Shown: piece after piece, positions 16,561 to 25,624 of the stretch | How the letters are laid out: the number at the start of each line of letters is the position of its first letter | Position numbering within the stretch: the first letter of the stretch is position 1 | Assembly (NCBI GenBank): GCA_936931335.1 | Contig: CAKZIH010000168.1 | Coordinates: 1-33,928, forward strand | Direction of reading: 5' to 3' | From: an uncultured Nostocoides sp. | GTDB taxonomy: Bacteria; Actinomycetota; Actinomycetes; Actinomycetales; Dermatophilaceae | DNA length: 33,928 nucleotides | The notes under the pieces: generated by a model | The model's database searches: none | Seen by the model: the letters and a program-made list of their open reading frames with translations, nothing else | What the model was told of the DNA's origin: nothing | Translations under genes and position numbers: made by a program

Positions 16561-16633
16561 TCTCGTGAGATATCCGGCCAACCGGATGGGTGCTTCATAC
16601 GTCATGAGGCATATCGGCTGCACCGGAGCAGCC
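16561..16633 (+). promoter_or_regulatory. Tandem stem-loops in the dehydrogenase leader
   Basis: Three further hairpins follow in series. ATCCGG (16572-16577) pairs with CCGGAT (16582-16587). TGCTTCAT (16591-16598) pairs with ATGAGGCA (16604-16611), with one wobble. GGCTGC (16616-16621) pairs with GCAGCC (16628-16633). They lead directly to the Shine-Dalgarno sequence GAAGGGGAAA at 16641-16650. The density of stems suggests a structured 5' UTR. No known riboswitch consensus was recognised. Confidence 0.35.
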
Positions 16634-16654
16634 ACCGCGAGAAGGGGAAATCGC

Positions 16655-17656
16655 ATGGCACGCATCGTCGTTCTCAGCCGGGCCGGCCAGGACAGTCTGC
16701 CCGCCGCCGCCGTCAAGGCGTTGCAGGTGCAGCACGATGTGCGCTTCGTGCAATGCACCTTCGCCCCCGGTGCGGACGAGGCAGCCGAGCTGCTCGCCGA
16801 TGCCGACGTGCTCGCCTCGACCAATGTCACCCTTCCCGTGCTCGATGCGGCCTTGTTGGAGCGGCTGCCCCGGCTGCGGCAGGTGGTGCTCTACGCGACC
16901 GGCTACGAGCACTTGGACCTGAGCGCCCTGACCGCGGCCGGCGTCACCGTGACCACGCTGCCGGAGTATGCGACGAATGCCGTTGCCGAGCACGCCCTCG
17001 GCCTGATCTTCGCCTCGGCGACCCGGGTGCACCTGGCCAACGACAAGGCGCGCGGCCGCACGCCATACGAGGTTTCGCTGCGCGGGGTCGAGGTGACCAA
17101 GCGCACCCTGGCGATCGTGGGCACCGGACGCATCGGCCGTCGCCTGGCCGAGTTGGCCCGGGGCCTCGGTATGCGGGTCGTCGGCGTCGACATCGACCCC
17201 GCGGCGGCCGCTGCCGCTGCCGGCGAGGGCATCGTGATGATGAGCAAGGACGCGGCGTTGCGCGAGGCCGACCTGGTCGCCATCTGCGCCTCGACGATCG
17301 CCGGGACCTATCCGATCCTGGCCGCAGACGACCTGGCCGTGCTGCACCCGGATGTCTTCGTCGTCAACGTGGGCCGCCCGGTGCTGGTCGACCAGGACGA
17401 CGTACGCACCGCCCTGCTAGAGCGCGCGCTGCGCGGGTATGCCGTGGACGAGATCGCTTTCGACCCGTCGCAGCCACTGGACGCGCTGCTGCTGGAGGAA
17501 GGCCGGGTGCTGCAGACCGCGCACAGCGCCTGGTGGCGCGATGAGGTCCTGGCCCGCGGTGCGCAGATGTTCGCCACCGCGATCCAGTCCGCCGCGGACG
17601 GCGCGCCGATCGATGTGGTGGCTGCCCGGCACCCGAGTCTGGTTGCGGCATCGTGA
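16655..17656 (+). CDS. D-2-hydroxyacid dehydrogenase family protein
   Basis: This 333-residue NAD-dependent oxidoreductase has the split substrate and nucleotide domains of the 2-hydroxyacid dehydrogenase family. The Rossmann motif is TLAIVGTGRIGRRLAE (about residue 150) with the acidic D in VVGVDID. Catalytic residues appear as Arg near VAICAS, Glu in YAVDEIAFD and His in QTAHSAWW, where substrates are oxidised or reduced at C2. The substrate is not identifiable. The GAAGGGGAAA ribosome-binding site precedes the ATG at 16655. The stop overlaps the next gene's GTG start (GTGA), so the membrane protein after it is coupled. A tandem hairpin leader precedes the gene. Confidence 0.88.
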   Translation: MARIVVLSRAGQDSLPAAAVKALQVQHDVRFVQCTFAPGADEAAELLADADVLASTNVTLPVLDAALLERLPRLRQVVLYATGYEHLDLSALTAAGVTVTTLPEYATNAVAEHALGLIFASATRVHLANDKARGRTPYEVSLRGVEVTKRTLAIVGTGRIGRRLAELARGLGMRVVGVDIDPAAAAAAAGEGIVMMSKDAALREADLVAICASTIAGTYPILAADDLAVLHPDVFVVNVGRPVLVDQDDVRTALLERALRGYAVDEIAFDPSQPLDALLLEEGRVLQTAHSAWWRDEVLARGAQMFATAIQSAADGAPIDVVAARHPSLVAAS

Positions 17657-18546
17657 ATGCCATGCATCCCCTCATCGAGCGTGCCCGTACGCGTCTGCTG
17701 ATCGCGCTCGCCGCGGTGGTCGTGCTGGTGCCGGCTGCCCTGGCGGCCGCGCAATATCCGCGGTACTGGGAATGGATCGCCCCGGAACTGACCCCGATGA
17801 CCTGGGTGCAGACCGTGGTGCTGATGATCGCCGCCGCCGCGGCGGCCGCCTGCGCGGTGGCCGGTGCGGCGCGCGGTTGGGGTCGTAGCGAGCGGCTGCC
17901 CTATTGGGCGCTGACGTTCGGCTTCACCTATCTGGCCGTGGACGACCGCTTCGCCATCCACGAACGGATCCGCGACCGGATCCTCGCGCCGCGCAATGTC
18001 GGCATCCCGGGTCTGGACTTCTTGGCCCCGGGGGACATCCAGATGCTGCTGATGGGGGTTGCCGGCCTGATCGTGCTGCCCTTCGTGCTGCGGGCCTTGC
18101 GCCGCGACCGGCTGGCCTGCTGGCTCTTCGTCATCGGGGTTTTGGCCGCGGCTGGCAGCCTGGCGATGGATTCGGTGGACCCGGCGAGCATGCCGCTGGA
18201 TGTGGAACGCCTCTCCCAGACCCTGGAGGAGTGTGTGGAACTGCTCGCCGGCTGCTGCTTCCTCGGGGCGCTGGGCGTGCGCCTGCTCGGGCTGCTCAAT
18301 CCCGAGGCAAGCCCCGAGGCGAGGCCCGGGGCGACGGCGGCGCTCGCGCCGGAGGCGAGCACCCGGCATATCTCGGGCGCAACGGCGGTGCACCCTGCCG
18401 GAGCCGACCCGGACGCCGCACTCGGTGCGGACGTGCGCCCGACCGCCTGGCCGGACCTGGCCGGGCAGGCAGCGGACACCGGCCCCCTCCCGCAGCGCGG
18501 ACCCGAGGCACCCCCTACTGTCGAGCTTGATGTCGCTCGTCGTTGA
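17653..18546 (+). CDS. Membrane protein of unknown family
   Basis: This 297-residue protein has a GTG start at 17653 that overlaps the dehydrogenase stop (GTGA). Five hydrophobic segments are visible: residues about 12-33, 50-70, 85-95, 130-150 and 160-180. A cytoplasmic, acidic, Ala/Pro-rich C-terminal tail of about 85 residues follows. The loop AVDDRFAIHERIRDRILAPRN is the most conserved-looking part, with charged residues suited to metal or ligand binding. ECVELLAGCCFLGALG contains three cysteines. I do not recognise the family. Coupling suggests joint expression with the dehydrogenase. The last 17 bases overlap the methyltransferase gene in another frame. Confidence 0.75.
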   Translation: MNAMHPLIERARTRLLIALAAVVVLVPAALAAAQYPRYWEWIAPELTPMTWVQTVVLMIAAAAAAACAVAGAARGWGRSERLPYWALTFGFTYLAVDDRFAIHERIRDRILAPRNVGIPGLDFLAPGDIQMLLMGVAGLIVLPFVLRALRRDRLACWLFVIGVLAAAGSLAMDSVDPASMPLDVERLSQTLEECVELLAGCCFLGALGVRLLGLLNPEASPEARPGATAALAPEASTRHISGATAVHPAGADPDAALGADVRPTAWPDLAGQAADTGPLPQRGPEAPPTVELDVARR

Positions 18547-20020
18547 CCCAGATCTGATCGGTGCGCTGCGCGCCGATCTACAGGCCGCCCAGTTCACCGT
18601 CACCCACCTGAGCGAGCTGCTCGGCCCCGTCGCTGCCGGCGCGCTGCAGCGCGACCAGATGGTGCCGGCCGAACTGCATACCCGGGGCAATGCGGACCCG
18701 GCGGCGATCCTGCTACGCCTGTTCACCCTCGGCGACCCGGTCGACGAGCGCGAGGTCGCCGCGGCGCTGCCCCGGCTGGGTTCGGCCGGCGCCGCCGCCC
18801 TCGGGTTGGTGCGCGCCTCCGGCGACGCCCTGGTCGCGACCTGTGATCTGCGCCCTTATGGCGATGAGCAGCACGACTGGTGGGTCGCCTCGGACCTGTC
18901 GGAAGTGGCGACCCGGGCGCCGCTGCTGCCCGAGCACGTCCTCGGGATCGGCGGTGCGTCGACCACCCTGGCCGCGTGGACCCCGCGGCCGCGCGCCCGC
19001 CGGGCCCTGGATCTGGGAACCGGCTGCGGCGTCCAGGCGCTGCACCTCGGCGCCCACGTCGAGCACGTGGTGGCCACCGATATCTCCGCACCCGCCCTGG
19101 CGTATGCCGCCTTCAACGCCGCGCTCAACGAACAGGACTGGGAGCTGCGGGCGGGTTCGCTGCTGGAACCGGTGGCGGGGGAGCGCTTCGATCTGATCGT
19201 CAGCAACCCGCCCTTCGTGATCACGCCGCGGGTGGCCGAACTGCCGGTCTACGAATATCGCGACGCCGGCGCCCGGGGCGACGCCGTGGTCGAGCACTTG
19301 GTCACCACGCTGGGCGAGCATTTGGAACCCGGTGGCATCGCCCAACTGCTCGGCAACTGGGAGATCGCCGCGGGCGCGGACTGGCGCGATCGGGTCGGGG
19401 CCTGGGCCCGCGCCGCCGGCGTGGACGTCTGGGTCGTCCAGCGTGAGGTCCAGGACCCCGCGCAGTATGCCGAGACCTGGGCCCGCGACGGTGGCCACCG
19501 CAGCGGAACCGCTGAGTTCGCCCAGATGTATGCCGCGTGGCTGGCCGATTTTGCGGCCCGCGACGTGGCGGCGGTCGGTTTCGGCATCGTCACGCTGCAC
19601 CGGCCGGCCACGCAGCGCGAACCATTCATCGACCTCACGGAGGCCCGCGGGCCGGTGGCCACGCCGATGGGCCCGGCGATCCTGGCGGGCATCGAGGCAC
19701 GGGTGTGGCTGGCGGAGCACGGGGACGACGACGTACTGGCTACGGCGTGGTCGGTGGCGCCGGATATCACTGTGGCGCACCACTTCCGGGCGGGCGCCAG
19801 CGATCCCACGGTGATCCGGCTGACCCAGGGCGGCGGGCTGGGGCGGACCGAGGATCTGGACACCGCGAGCGCGGCCTATGTCTCGGTTGCCGACGGGGAA
19901 CTGACCGCCCGGGTGGCCTTGGCGGCGATCGCCGGCCTGCTCGACGTGGACCAGGACGCCCTCATCGCCGATCTGCTGCCGCGCCTGCGGCGCTGGATCG
20001 CCGACGGCATCCTGCGCTAG
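18530..20020 (+). CDS. SAM-dependent methyltransferase (PrmC/RsmC-like, NPPF motif)
   Basis: This 496-residue cytoplasmic methyltransferase has an N-terminal winged-helix-like domain of about 140 residues. The class I fold follows, with SAM motif LDLGTGCGVQALHLG and acidic VVATDISAP. The catalytic SNPPFV stretch (N226) marks N-methyltransferases acting on Gln or exocyclic amines, as in PrmC, RsmC and TrmN6. About 200 residues follow the methyltransferase core, an actinobacterial extension. The substrate is unknown. The ATG at 18530 overlaps the preceding gene by 17 bases. TACTGT at 18516-18521 could be a -10 for its own short-leader transcript. Confidence 0.88.
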   Translation: MSLVVDPDLIGALRADLQAAQFTVTHLSELLGPVAAGALQRDQMVPAELHTRGNADPAAILLRLFTLGDPVDEREVAAALPRLGSAGAAALGLVRASGDALVATCDLRPYGDEQHDWWVASDLSEVATRAPLLPEHVLGIGGASTTLAAWTPRPRARRALDLGTGCGVQALHLGAHVEHVVATDISAPALAYAAFNAALNEQDWELRAGSLLEPVAGERFDLIVSNPPFVITPRVAELPVYEYRDAGARGDAVVEHLVTTLGEHLEPGGIAQLLGNWEIAAGADWRDRVGAWARAAGVDVWVVQREVQDPAQYAETWARDGGHRSGTAEFAQMYAAWLADFAARDVAAVGFGIVTLHRPATQREPFIDLTEARGPVATPMGPAILAGIEARVWLAEHGDDDVLATAWSVAPDITVAHHFRAGASDPTVIRLTQGGGLGRTEDLDTASAAYVSVADGELTARVALAAIAGLLDVDQDALIADLLPRLRRWIADGILR

Positions 20021-20056
20021 CCGCCGGGGGGACGGCCTCGCTCGGGACGGGCCGGC

Positions 20057-20842
20057 TCAGGCGGCGAACTGCCAGGAGCGCTTGGACAGGCCGAACCAGA
20101 ATCCCTCCACCGCAGCGGTATTCGCGATGCCACCGTTGGCGTATGCCGCGCCCAGCGCGACATAGAGTGGCGCCCAGTGCTCGGTGCGCGGGTGCGCCTC
20201 GCCGGGGGCCGGGGCCCGATGCTCGAAGTCCAGCAGCGCGTCCAGATCCTGTGCGGCCATCGCCTCGGCAGCCCACTGGTCGAACTCGCTGGAGACCGGG
20301 GGAGGGGTGCTGTCCGCGCCGGCGCGGGGGTTGAACCAGCGCAGGTTGTGCGTGGTGAAACCGGAGCCGATGATCATCGTGCCGCTCTCCCGCAGAGCGC
20401 CGAGCCGTTCGCCCAGGGCGAAGAGTTCGCGCGGAGCCAGGGTCGGCAGGGACAACTGCAACACGGGGATATCGGCCTGGGGGAACATCTCCACCAGCGG
20501 GACATAGGCGCCGTGGTCCAGCCCCCGGGTCTCGTCGCGGTGGACCACCTGTGGCCCGCCCAGCAGGCGGGTGATGTCGTCGGCCAGATCCGGGGCGGTC
20601 GGTGCGTCATACCGGACGGCGTAGTACTTCTCAGGGAAGCCCCAGAAGTCATAGACCAGCGGCACCGGGCGCGCACTGGCGCTGACGGTGATGGGCGCCT
20701 GCTCCCAGTGCGCGGAGATCATCAGGATTCGCTCCGGTCGCGGCAGGGTCGCCGACCAGTCCCGCAACTGCCGCGTCCAGGTGGGGTCGTCGGCGAGCGG
20801 AGGGGCGCCGTGGCTGAGGAAGAGGACGGGAGCATCTGACAT
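20057..20842 (-). CDS. LigB-family extradiol dioxygenase (YgiD/4,5-DOPA dioxygenase-like)
   Basis: This 261-residue aromatic-ring-opening dioxygenase belongs to the class III extradiol family. Likely metal ligands are H11 in LFLSHGAPP and H45 in MISAHWEQ, with a further His in RGLDHGAYVPL and in SGFTTHNLRWF. These match the 4,5-DOPA dioxygenase layout, with a single zinc or iron site. The physiological substrate in bacteria is usually unknown. The ATG at 20842 is preceded, at 7 nt, by a strong -10, so the mRNA is probably leaderless; the longer upstream frame is ignored. It is transcribed away from topA. Confidence 0.9.
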   Translation of the reverse strand: MSDAPVLFLSHGAPPLADDPTWTRQLRDWSATLPRPERILMISAHWEQAPITVSASARPVPLVYDFWGFPEKYYAVRYDAPTAPDLADDITRLLGGPQVVHRDETRGLDHGAYVPLVEMFPQADIPVLQLSLPTLAPRELFALGERLGALRESGTMIIGSGFTTHNLRWFNPRAGADSTPPPVSSEFDQWAAEAMAAQDLDALLDFEHRAPAPGEAHPRTEHWAPLYVALGAAYANGGIANTAAVEGFWFGLSKRSWQFAA

Positions 20843-20849
20843 ACGAGAT

Positions 20850-20878
20850 AGCCTACGGGAAACTTGTTTAGTTTTCAA
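20850..20878 (-). promoter_or_regulatory. Promoter of the dioxygenase gene, probably leaderless
   Basis: On the minus strand TTGAAA (complement of 20873-20878) is separated by 17 bp from TAGGCT (complement of 20850-20855), and seven bases later comes the ATG at 20842. This is the best-formed promoter in the window and predicts a transcript starting at or near the start codon. Confidence 0.7.
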
Positions 20879-20892
20879 TCAAAGAGTAGATT
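20864..20892 (+). promoter_or_regulatory. Candidate topA promoter
   Basis: TTGTTT (20864-20869) and TAGATT (20887-20892) have a 17-bp spacer. It would give an 80-base leader before the TTG start at 20973. Its -35 lies inside the divergent dioxygenase promoter, so the two promoters overlap physically and may compete. Confidence 0.55.
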
Positions 20893-20972
20893 GTGGCTGG
20901 GCGGGCGCAAGCCGCGGTATAGCGTGCTTCCGAACCCCGCACGCTCGTTCGGGGTGGATGGAAGGTGTGTGG

Positions 20973-23804
20973 TTGTCAGTGGCGGGGCGCAAGCTCGTCA
21001 TCGTGGAGTCCCCGGCGAAGATCAAGAGCATCTCCGCCTACCTGGGCCCGGAGTATGACGTCGAGGCATCGATCGGGCATATCCGCGACCTGCCCACCCC
21101 CTCCGAGCTGCCCGCGGACATGAAGAAGGGGCCCTTCGGCAAGTTCGGCGTCGACATCGACAACGACTTCGAGCCCTACTACATCGTCGACGCGGACAAA
21201 AAGAAGAAGGTCGCCGAGCTCAAGCGGCTGCTCAAGAACGCCGACGAGCTCTACCTGGCCACCGATGAAGACCGCGAGGGCGAGGCCATTGCCTGGCACC
21301 TGCGCGAGGCGCTGCAGCCCAAGGTGCCGGTCAAGCGCATGGTCTTCAACGAGATCACCCGCGAGGCCATTCAGCGCGCCGCCGCCAACACCCGCGATAT
21401 CGACGCGAACCTCGTCGACGCCCAGGAGACCCGGCGCATCCTCGATCGCCTCTATGGCTATGAGGTGTCCCCGGTCCTGTGGCGCAAGGTCCGCGCCGGC
21501 CTGTCCGCCGGCCGCGTGCAGAGCGTGGCCACCCGAATGGTCGTGGAGCGCGAGCGCGAGCGGATGGCCTTCCGCGCCGCCTCCTATTGGGATGTGGAAG
21601 GGGAGTTCGCCACCACTGCCCCCGCGCAATTCGTCGCTCGGCTGACCACTCTGGGCGGCCAGCGCGTGGCCACCGGCCGTGACTTCGACGACGCGGGCCA
21701 GTTGACCAGCAGCAAGGCCGTCCAGCTCGACGAGGCTGGCGCCCGCGCGGTGGCCGAAGGCCTGAGTGGTGGTCGGCTGCGCGTCGCGTCGGTCCAGGAG
21801 AAGCCGTATACCCGTCGGCCGTCGGCGCCTTTCATCACCTCCACGCTGCAACAGGAGGCCTCGCGCAAGCTGCGCCTATCCGCCAAGGATTCGATGCGGG
21901 TCGCCCAGCGGCTCTACGAAAACGGCTACATCACCTATATGCGTACCGACTCCACGGTGCTCTCGCAGTCGGCGCTCAACGCCGCCCGCTCGCAGGCCCG
22001 GGAGATGTATGGCGCCGACCACGTCCCCGATGCCCCGCGCCACTACAAGTCGAGTAACTCGGGTGCCCAGGAGGCGCACGAGGCGATCCGCCCCGCGGGG
22101 GACACCTTCCGCACCCCAGCACAGGTCGCCGGGGAACTGCGCGGCACCGAACTCGCGCTCTACGACCTGATCTGGAAACGCACCGTGGCCTCGCAGATGG
22201 CCGATGCCACCGGATCCACCGCAACCGTGCGTCTGACCGGCACGCTCCCGGACGGCCGGGAGGCGGAGTTCAGCGCCAGCGGCACGGTCATCACCTTCCG
22301 GGGCTTCCTCGCGGCATACGAGGAAGGGCGCGACGAAGAGGACACCCACCGCAAGAAGGAAGCCAAGCTCGCGGCGCAGGAAGAGCGTCGCCTGCCGAAG
22401 CTGATCGAGGGTGAAGAACTCGATGTCCTGCGCCTCGACGCGCAGGGCCACGAGACCAGCCCGCCGCCGCGCTATACCGAGGCAACCCTGGTAAAAGCCT
22501 TGGAGGAGAAGCGGATCGGGCGCCCCTCGACCTACGCCTCCACCCTCGGGACGATTCAGGACCGCGGCTATGTCAGCAGCCAGGGCAACGCCCTGGTGCC
22601 CTCCTGGCTGGCGTTCGCGGTCACCCGGCTGATGGAGGAGCACTTCGGCCGGCTCGTGGACTATGACTTCACCGCCGTGCTCGAAGCGGAGCTCGACGGC
22701 ATCGCCCGCGGCGACGCGCACCGGGTGGAATGGCTGCGCCGTTTTTACTTCGGCGACGAGGCCACCTCCGCCGAGGGTTTGCGCGACCTGGTTGAGGACC
22801 TCGGCGATATCGATGCCCGCGCGGTCTCCACCATCGAGATCGGTGACCGGCTCGCCGTGCGCGTCGGCCGCTATGGCCCCTATGTCGAGGAGACCGCCCC
22901 CGAGGGCGTCGACCCGACCACCGGCGAGATGCTCGAGGATGCGCAGACCGCGCCGCGGCGAGCCTCGCTGCCCGACGACATCGCGCCGGCCGATCTGACC
23001 GTCGAGCGCGCCCGCGAGTTGCTGGAGATGTCGGCCGACGACGGCCGCAGCCTGGGTGTGGACCCGGACAGCGGGCACGAGATCATCGCCAAGGCGGGGC
23101 GCTTTGGGCCCTATGTCACCGAGGTGCTGCCCGAGCCCAGTGAGGGGGCCAAGAAGGCCGCGCTGGTCAAGCCGCGTACGGCCTCGCTCTTCAAGGACAT
23201 GGACCTGGCCACGTTGGACCTGGAGACCGCGCTGCGGCTGCTGAGCCTGCCGCGGGTCGTCGGCGCGCACCCGGAGACCGGGGTGGAGATCACCGCGCAG
23301 AATGGCCGGTATGGGCCGTATCTGAAGATGGGCACCGATTCGCGCTCGTTGACCAGCGAGAGCGAGCTCTTCGACGTCACCCTCGAGCAGGCGCTGGCCA
23401 TCTATGCCGAGCCCAAGCAGCGCGGGCGGGCCGCGGCCAAGCCGCCGCTCAAGGAACTCGGCGCGGATCCGGTCAGCGGCAAGCCGGTCGTGGTGAAGGA
23501 CGGGCGCTTCGGGCCCTATGTCACCGACGGTGACACCAATGCCACGCTGCGTCGCGACGACGATCCGGAGTCGATCACGCCCGAGCGCGGGTTCGAGCTG
23601 CTGGCGGAGAAGCGGGCCAAGGGGCCGACTACCCGCAAAAAGTCCGCCGCGCGCAAGACCACGGCCAAGAAGTCGACGGCGAAGAAGGCCACCGCGACCA
23701 AGAGCACGGCGACAAAGACCACCGCCGCGAAGAAAACAGCGGCGGCGAAGACCACGGCGACGAAGACCGCGGCGGCGAAGACCGCCAAGCCGACTGCGGA
23801 CTGA
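20973..23804 (+). CDS. topA: DNA topoisomerase I
   Basis: This type IA topoisomerase, 943 residues, relaxes negative supercoils. The TOPRIM domain starts at RKLVIVESPAKIKS (E12) and contains DEDREGEAIAWHL. The active-site Tyr is Y322 in YITYMRTDST. Four repeats of the C-terminal domain appear as GRYGPYVE, GRFGPYVT, GRYGPYLK and GRFGPYVT. There are no zinc fingers. The last 55 residues are a Lys/Ala/Thr-rich tail, as in mycobacterial and Streptomyces TopA, where it adds processivity. I prefer the TTG start at 20973: GGAAGG lies seven bases before it; GTG at 20979 is an alternative. tmk and holB follow closely. Confidence 0.96.
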   Translation: MSVAGRKLVIVESPAKIKSISAYLGPEYDVEASIGHIRDLPTPSELPADMKKGPFGKFGVDIDNDFEPYYIVDADKKKKVAELKRLLKNADELYLATDEDREGEAIAWHLREALQPKVPVKRMVFNEITREAIQRAAANTRDIDANLVDAQETRRILDRLYGYEVSPVLWRKVRAGLSAGRVQSVATRMVVERERERMAFRAASYWDVEGEFATTAPAQFVARLTTLGGQRVATGRDFDDAGQLTSSKAVQLDEAGARAVAEGLSGGRLRVASVQEKPYTRRPSAPFITSTLQQEASRKLRLSAKDSMRVAQRLYENGYITYMRTDSTVLSQSALNAARSQAREMYGADHVPDAPRHYKSSNSGAQEAHEAIRPAGDTFRTPAQVAGELRGTELALYDLIWKRTVASQMADATGSTATVRLTGTLPDGREAEFSASGTVITFRGFLAAYEEGRDEEDTHRKKEAKLAAQEERRLPKLIEGEELDVLRLDAQGHETSPPPRYTEATLVKALEEKRIGRPSTYASTLGTIQDRGYVSSQGNALVPSWLAFAVTRLMEEHFGRLVDYDFTAVLEAELDGIARGDAHRVEWLRRFYFGDEATSAEGLRDLVEDLGDIDARAVSTIEIGDRLAVRVGRYGPYVEETAPEGVDPTTGEMLEDAQTAPRRASLPDDIAPADLTVERARELLEMSADDGRSLGVDPDSGHEIIAKAGRFGPYVTEVLPEPSEGAKKAALVKPRTASLFKDMDLATLDLETALRLLSLPRVVGAHPETGVEITAQNGRYGPYLKMGTDSRSLTSESELFDVTLEQALAIYAEPKQRGRAAAKPPLKELGADPVSGKPVVVKDGRFGPYVTDGDTNATLRRDDDPESITPERGFELLAEKRAKGPTTRKKSAARKTTAKKSTAKKATATKSTATKTTAAKKTAAAKTTATKTAAAKTAKPTAD

Positions 23805-23834
23805 GTGGCGCGACCCCCTGTCGGTAGACCCGTC

Positions 23835-23847
23835 TAGGGTGCCAATC
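23835..23847 (+). promoter_or_regulatory. -10 element of tmk, probably leaderless
   Basis: TAGGGT at 23835-23840 is followed by seven bases and the GTG at 23848. The spacing fits a leaderless transcript for tmk-holB. No good -35 is visible, and some expression by read-through from topA (44-bp gap) is also possible. Confidence 0.4.
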
Positions 23848-24477
23848 GTGACCACCGGGATCTTCCTCGCACTCGAGGGCGGCGACGGCGCGGGCAAGTC
23901 GACTCAGGCGCGGCTGCTCGCGGCGGCATACGAGCGCGTCGGGCGCCCGGTTGTGCGCACCCGGCAGCCGGGTGGCACGGCATTGGGCCAGGCGTTGCGC
24001 GATCTGGTGCTGCACGGGGATGCGATGGACCCCCGCGCCGAGGCGCTGATCTTCGCGGCCGACAAGGCCCAGCATGTGGCGCAGGTGGTGCGCCCGGCAC
24101 TGGCGGCGGGTTCGGTGGTGCTCACCGATCGGTATACGGACTCCGCGGTCGCCTATCAGGGGGCCGGTCGCGATCTGGGTGCGGCGGAGGTGCAGGCCCT
24201 GCAGATGTGGGCGGTCGGCGACTTGGTCCCCGACCTGACGATCGTGATCGACGTCCCCAGCGAGGAGGGCCGGCGCCGGCGGGGCGAGGTGCACGACCGG
24301 CTCGAGTCGGAGGCGGACGGCTATCACGCCGCTGTTCGGGCGCACTTCCTGGCCATGGCGCAGGGGGCGCCGGAGCGCTATCTCGTCGTGGATGGCACGG
24401 GGTCGCCGGAGCAGATCCATACGCAGATCTGTGGTCGCTTGCGCGCCGAGGGTTTGCTCCCGCCGGAGAGCCCATGA
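23848..24477 (+). CDS. tmk: Thymidylate kinase
   Basis: This 209-residue thymidylate kinase phosphorylates dTMP to dTDP for DNA synthesis. The P-loop is ALEGGDGAGKSTQARLLA (residues about 8-25), the DRY-type motif is VVLTDRYTDSAVAYQGAGR, and VRTRQPGGTALGQ is the substrate loop. The LID has no extra Arg stretch beyond RRRRGEVHDRLE. The GTG start at 23848 has no Shine-Dalgarno sequence, but a -10 lies 7 nt upstream. The stop overlaps holB (ATGA), so the two are coupled. Genomes of this group keep tmk-holB beside topA. Confidence 0.96.
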   Translation: MTTGIFLALEGGDGAGKSTQARLLAAAYERVGRPVVRTRQPGGTALGQALRDLVLHGDAMDPRAEALIFAADKAQHVAQVVRPALAAGSVVLTDRYTDSAVAYQGAGRDLGAAEVQALQMWAVGDLVPDLTIVIDVPSEEGRRRRGEVHDRLESEADGYHAAVRAHFLAMAQGAPERYLVVDGTGSPEQIHTQICGRLRAEGLLPPESP

Positions 24478-25613
24478 GCGTCTGGCGTGATGTCGTCGGC
24501 CAAGAGCCGGCGTTGGCGATCTTGCGCCGGGCGGTTGCCGATCCGGCCGCGATGACCCATGCGTGGCTGTTCACCGGGCCGCCGGGATCGGGACGGTCGG
24601 TCGCGGCCCGCGCCTTCGCCGCCGCTTTGCTGTGTCCGCAGGGCGGGTGCGGCGAATGCCGCGAATGTCGCACCGCGCTCGACGGCTCGCATGCCGATGT
24701 GGACCTGGTGTCGACGGAGGGCCTGACCATCGGTGTGGAGCAGGCGCGCTCGCTGGTCCAGATCGCCGCTCGCCGGCCCTCGGTCGGCCGCTGGCGGATC
24801 CTGGTGATCGAGGACGCCGACCGGCTCACCGACAATTCCGGCAATGCCTTGCTCAAGGCCATCGAGGAGCCCGGCACTCGGACCATCTGGTTGCTCTGCG
24901 CACCCTCGGTCGAGGACGTACTCATTACCCTGCGCTCGCGCTCCCGGCAGGTTCGGCTGCGCACCCCGCCCGCCGAGGCCGTTGCCCAATTGCTTGTCGA
25001 CCGGGATGGCGTGGACCCGGCGCTGGCCATCCACTGCGCCCGCGCTGCGCAGAGCCATATCGGGATCGCCCGGCGGCTGGCTCGCGACGAGGGCGCCCGC
25101 ATCCGGCGCCGCCAGGTGGTCACGATGAGCGCCAAGATCACCGGGGTTGGCGACGCGATCGGGGCCGCCGCGGACCTGATGGCGATCGCCGAGGAGGAGC
25201 GCGATGCCGCGCTCGGTGAGCGCAATGCCGCCGAGCGCACCCGCCTGCTGGAAACCCTCGGCGCCGATCCGGGCGCGCGCACCCAGCCACCCCACATACG
25301 GGCTCAGTTCACTGCCCTGGAAAAGGATCAGAAAACCCGGGCTACGCGCTTCACCCGCGATGTCGTCGACCGGACGCTGATCGATCTGCTCTCGGTGTAC
25401 CGGGATGCGCTGGTGTTGCGGATGGGTGGCAGCGTCACCCTCGTCAACACCGACAACCAGGCGGTGGTCGGTCAGCTGGCTCGCGCGTTCTCGGCCGCCG
25501 GGCTGCTCGGGGCGATGGATGCGATCGGCCAGGCGCGGGAGCGAATTGGCGCGAATGTGCCGCCGCTGCTCGCGCTGGAGGCGATGGCGATCTCCCTGCA
25601 ACTGCCGCGCTGA
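24474..25613 (+). CDS. holB: DNA polymerase III delta-prime subunit
   Basis: This 379-residue clamp-loader subunit belongs to the AAA+ DnaX/HolB family. The P-loop variant GPPGSGRSVAARAF has Arg in place of the Walker Lys, so ATP hydrolysis is unlikely. A zinc-binding module CPQGGCGECREC (residues about 55-66) is intact. The Walker B-like ILVIEDADRLTDNSGNALLKAIEEP and the SRC-equivalent LRSRSRQVRL follow. It loads the sliding clamp with gamma/tau and delta subunits. The ATG overlaps the tmk stop, giving an operon tmk-holB. No terminator was seen in the 98 bp that follow. Confidence 0.94.
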   Translation: MSVWRDVVGQEPALAILRRAVADPAAMTHAWLFTGPPGSGRSVAARAFAAALLCPQGGCGECRECRTALDGSHADVDLVSTEGLTIGVEQARSLVQIAARRPSVGRWRILVIEDADRLTDNSGNALLKAIEEPGTRTIWLLCAPSVEDVLITLRSRSRQVRLRTPPAEAVAQLLVDRDGVDPALAIHCARAAQSHIGIARRLARDEGARIRRRQVVTMSAKITGVGDAIGAAADLMAIAEEERDAALGERNAAERTRLLETLGADPGARTQPPHIRAQFTALEKDQKTRATRFTRDVVDRTLIDLLSVYRDALVLRMGGSVTLVNTDNQAVVGQLARAFSAAGLLGAMDAIGQARERIGANVPPLLALEAMAISLQLPR

Positions 25614-25624
25614 GCCGCTCGAGT

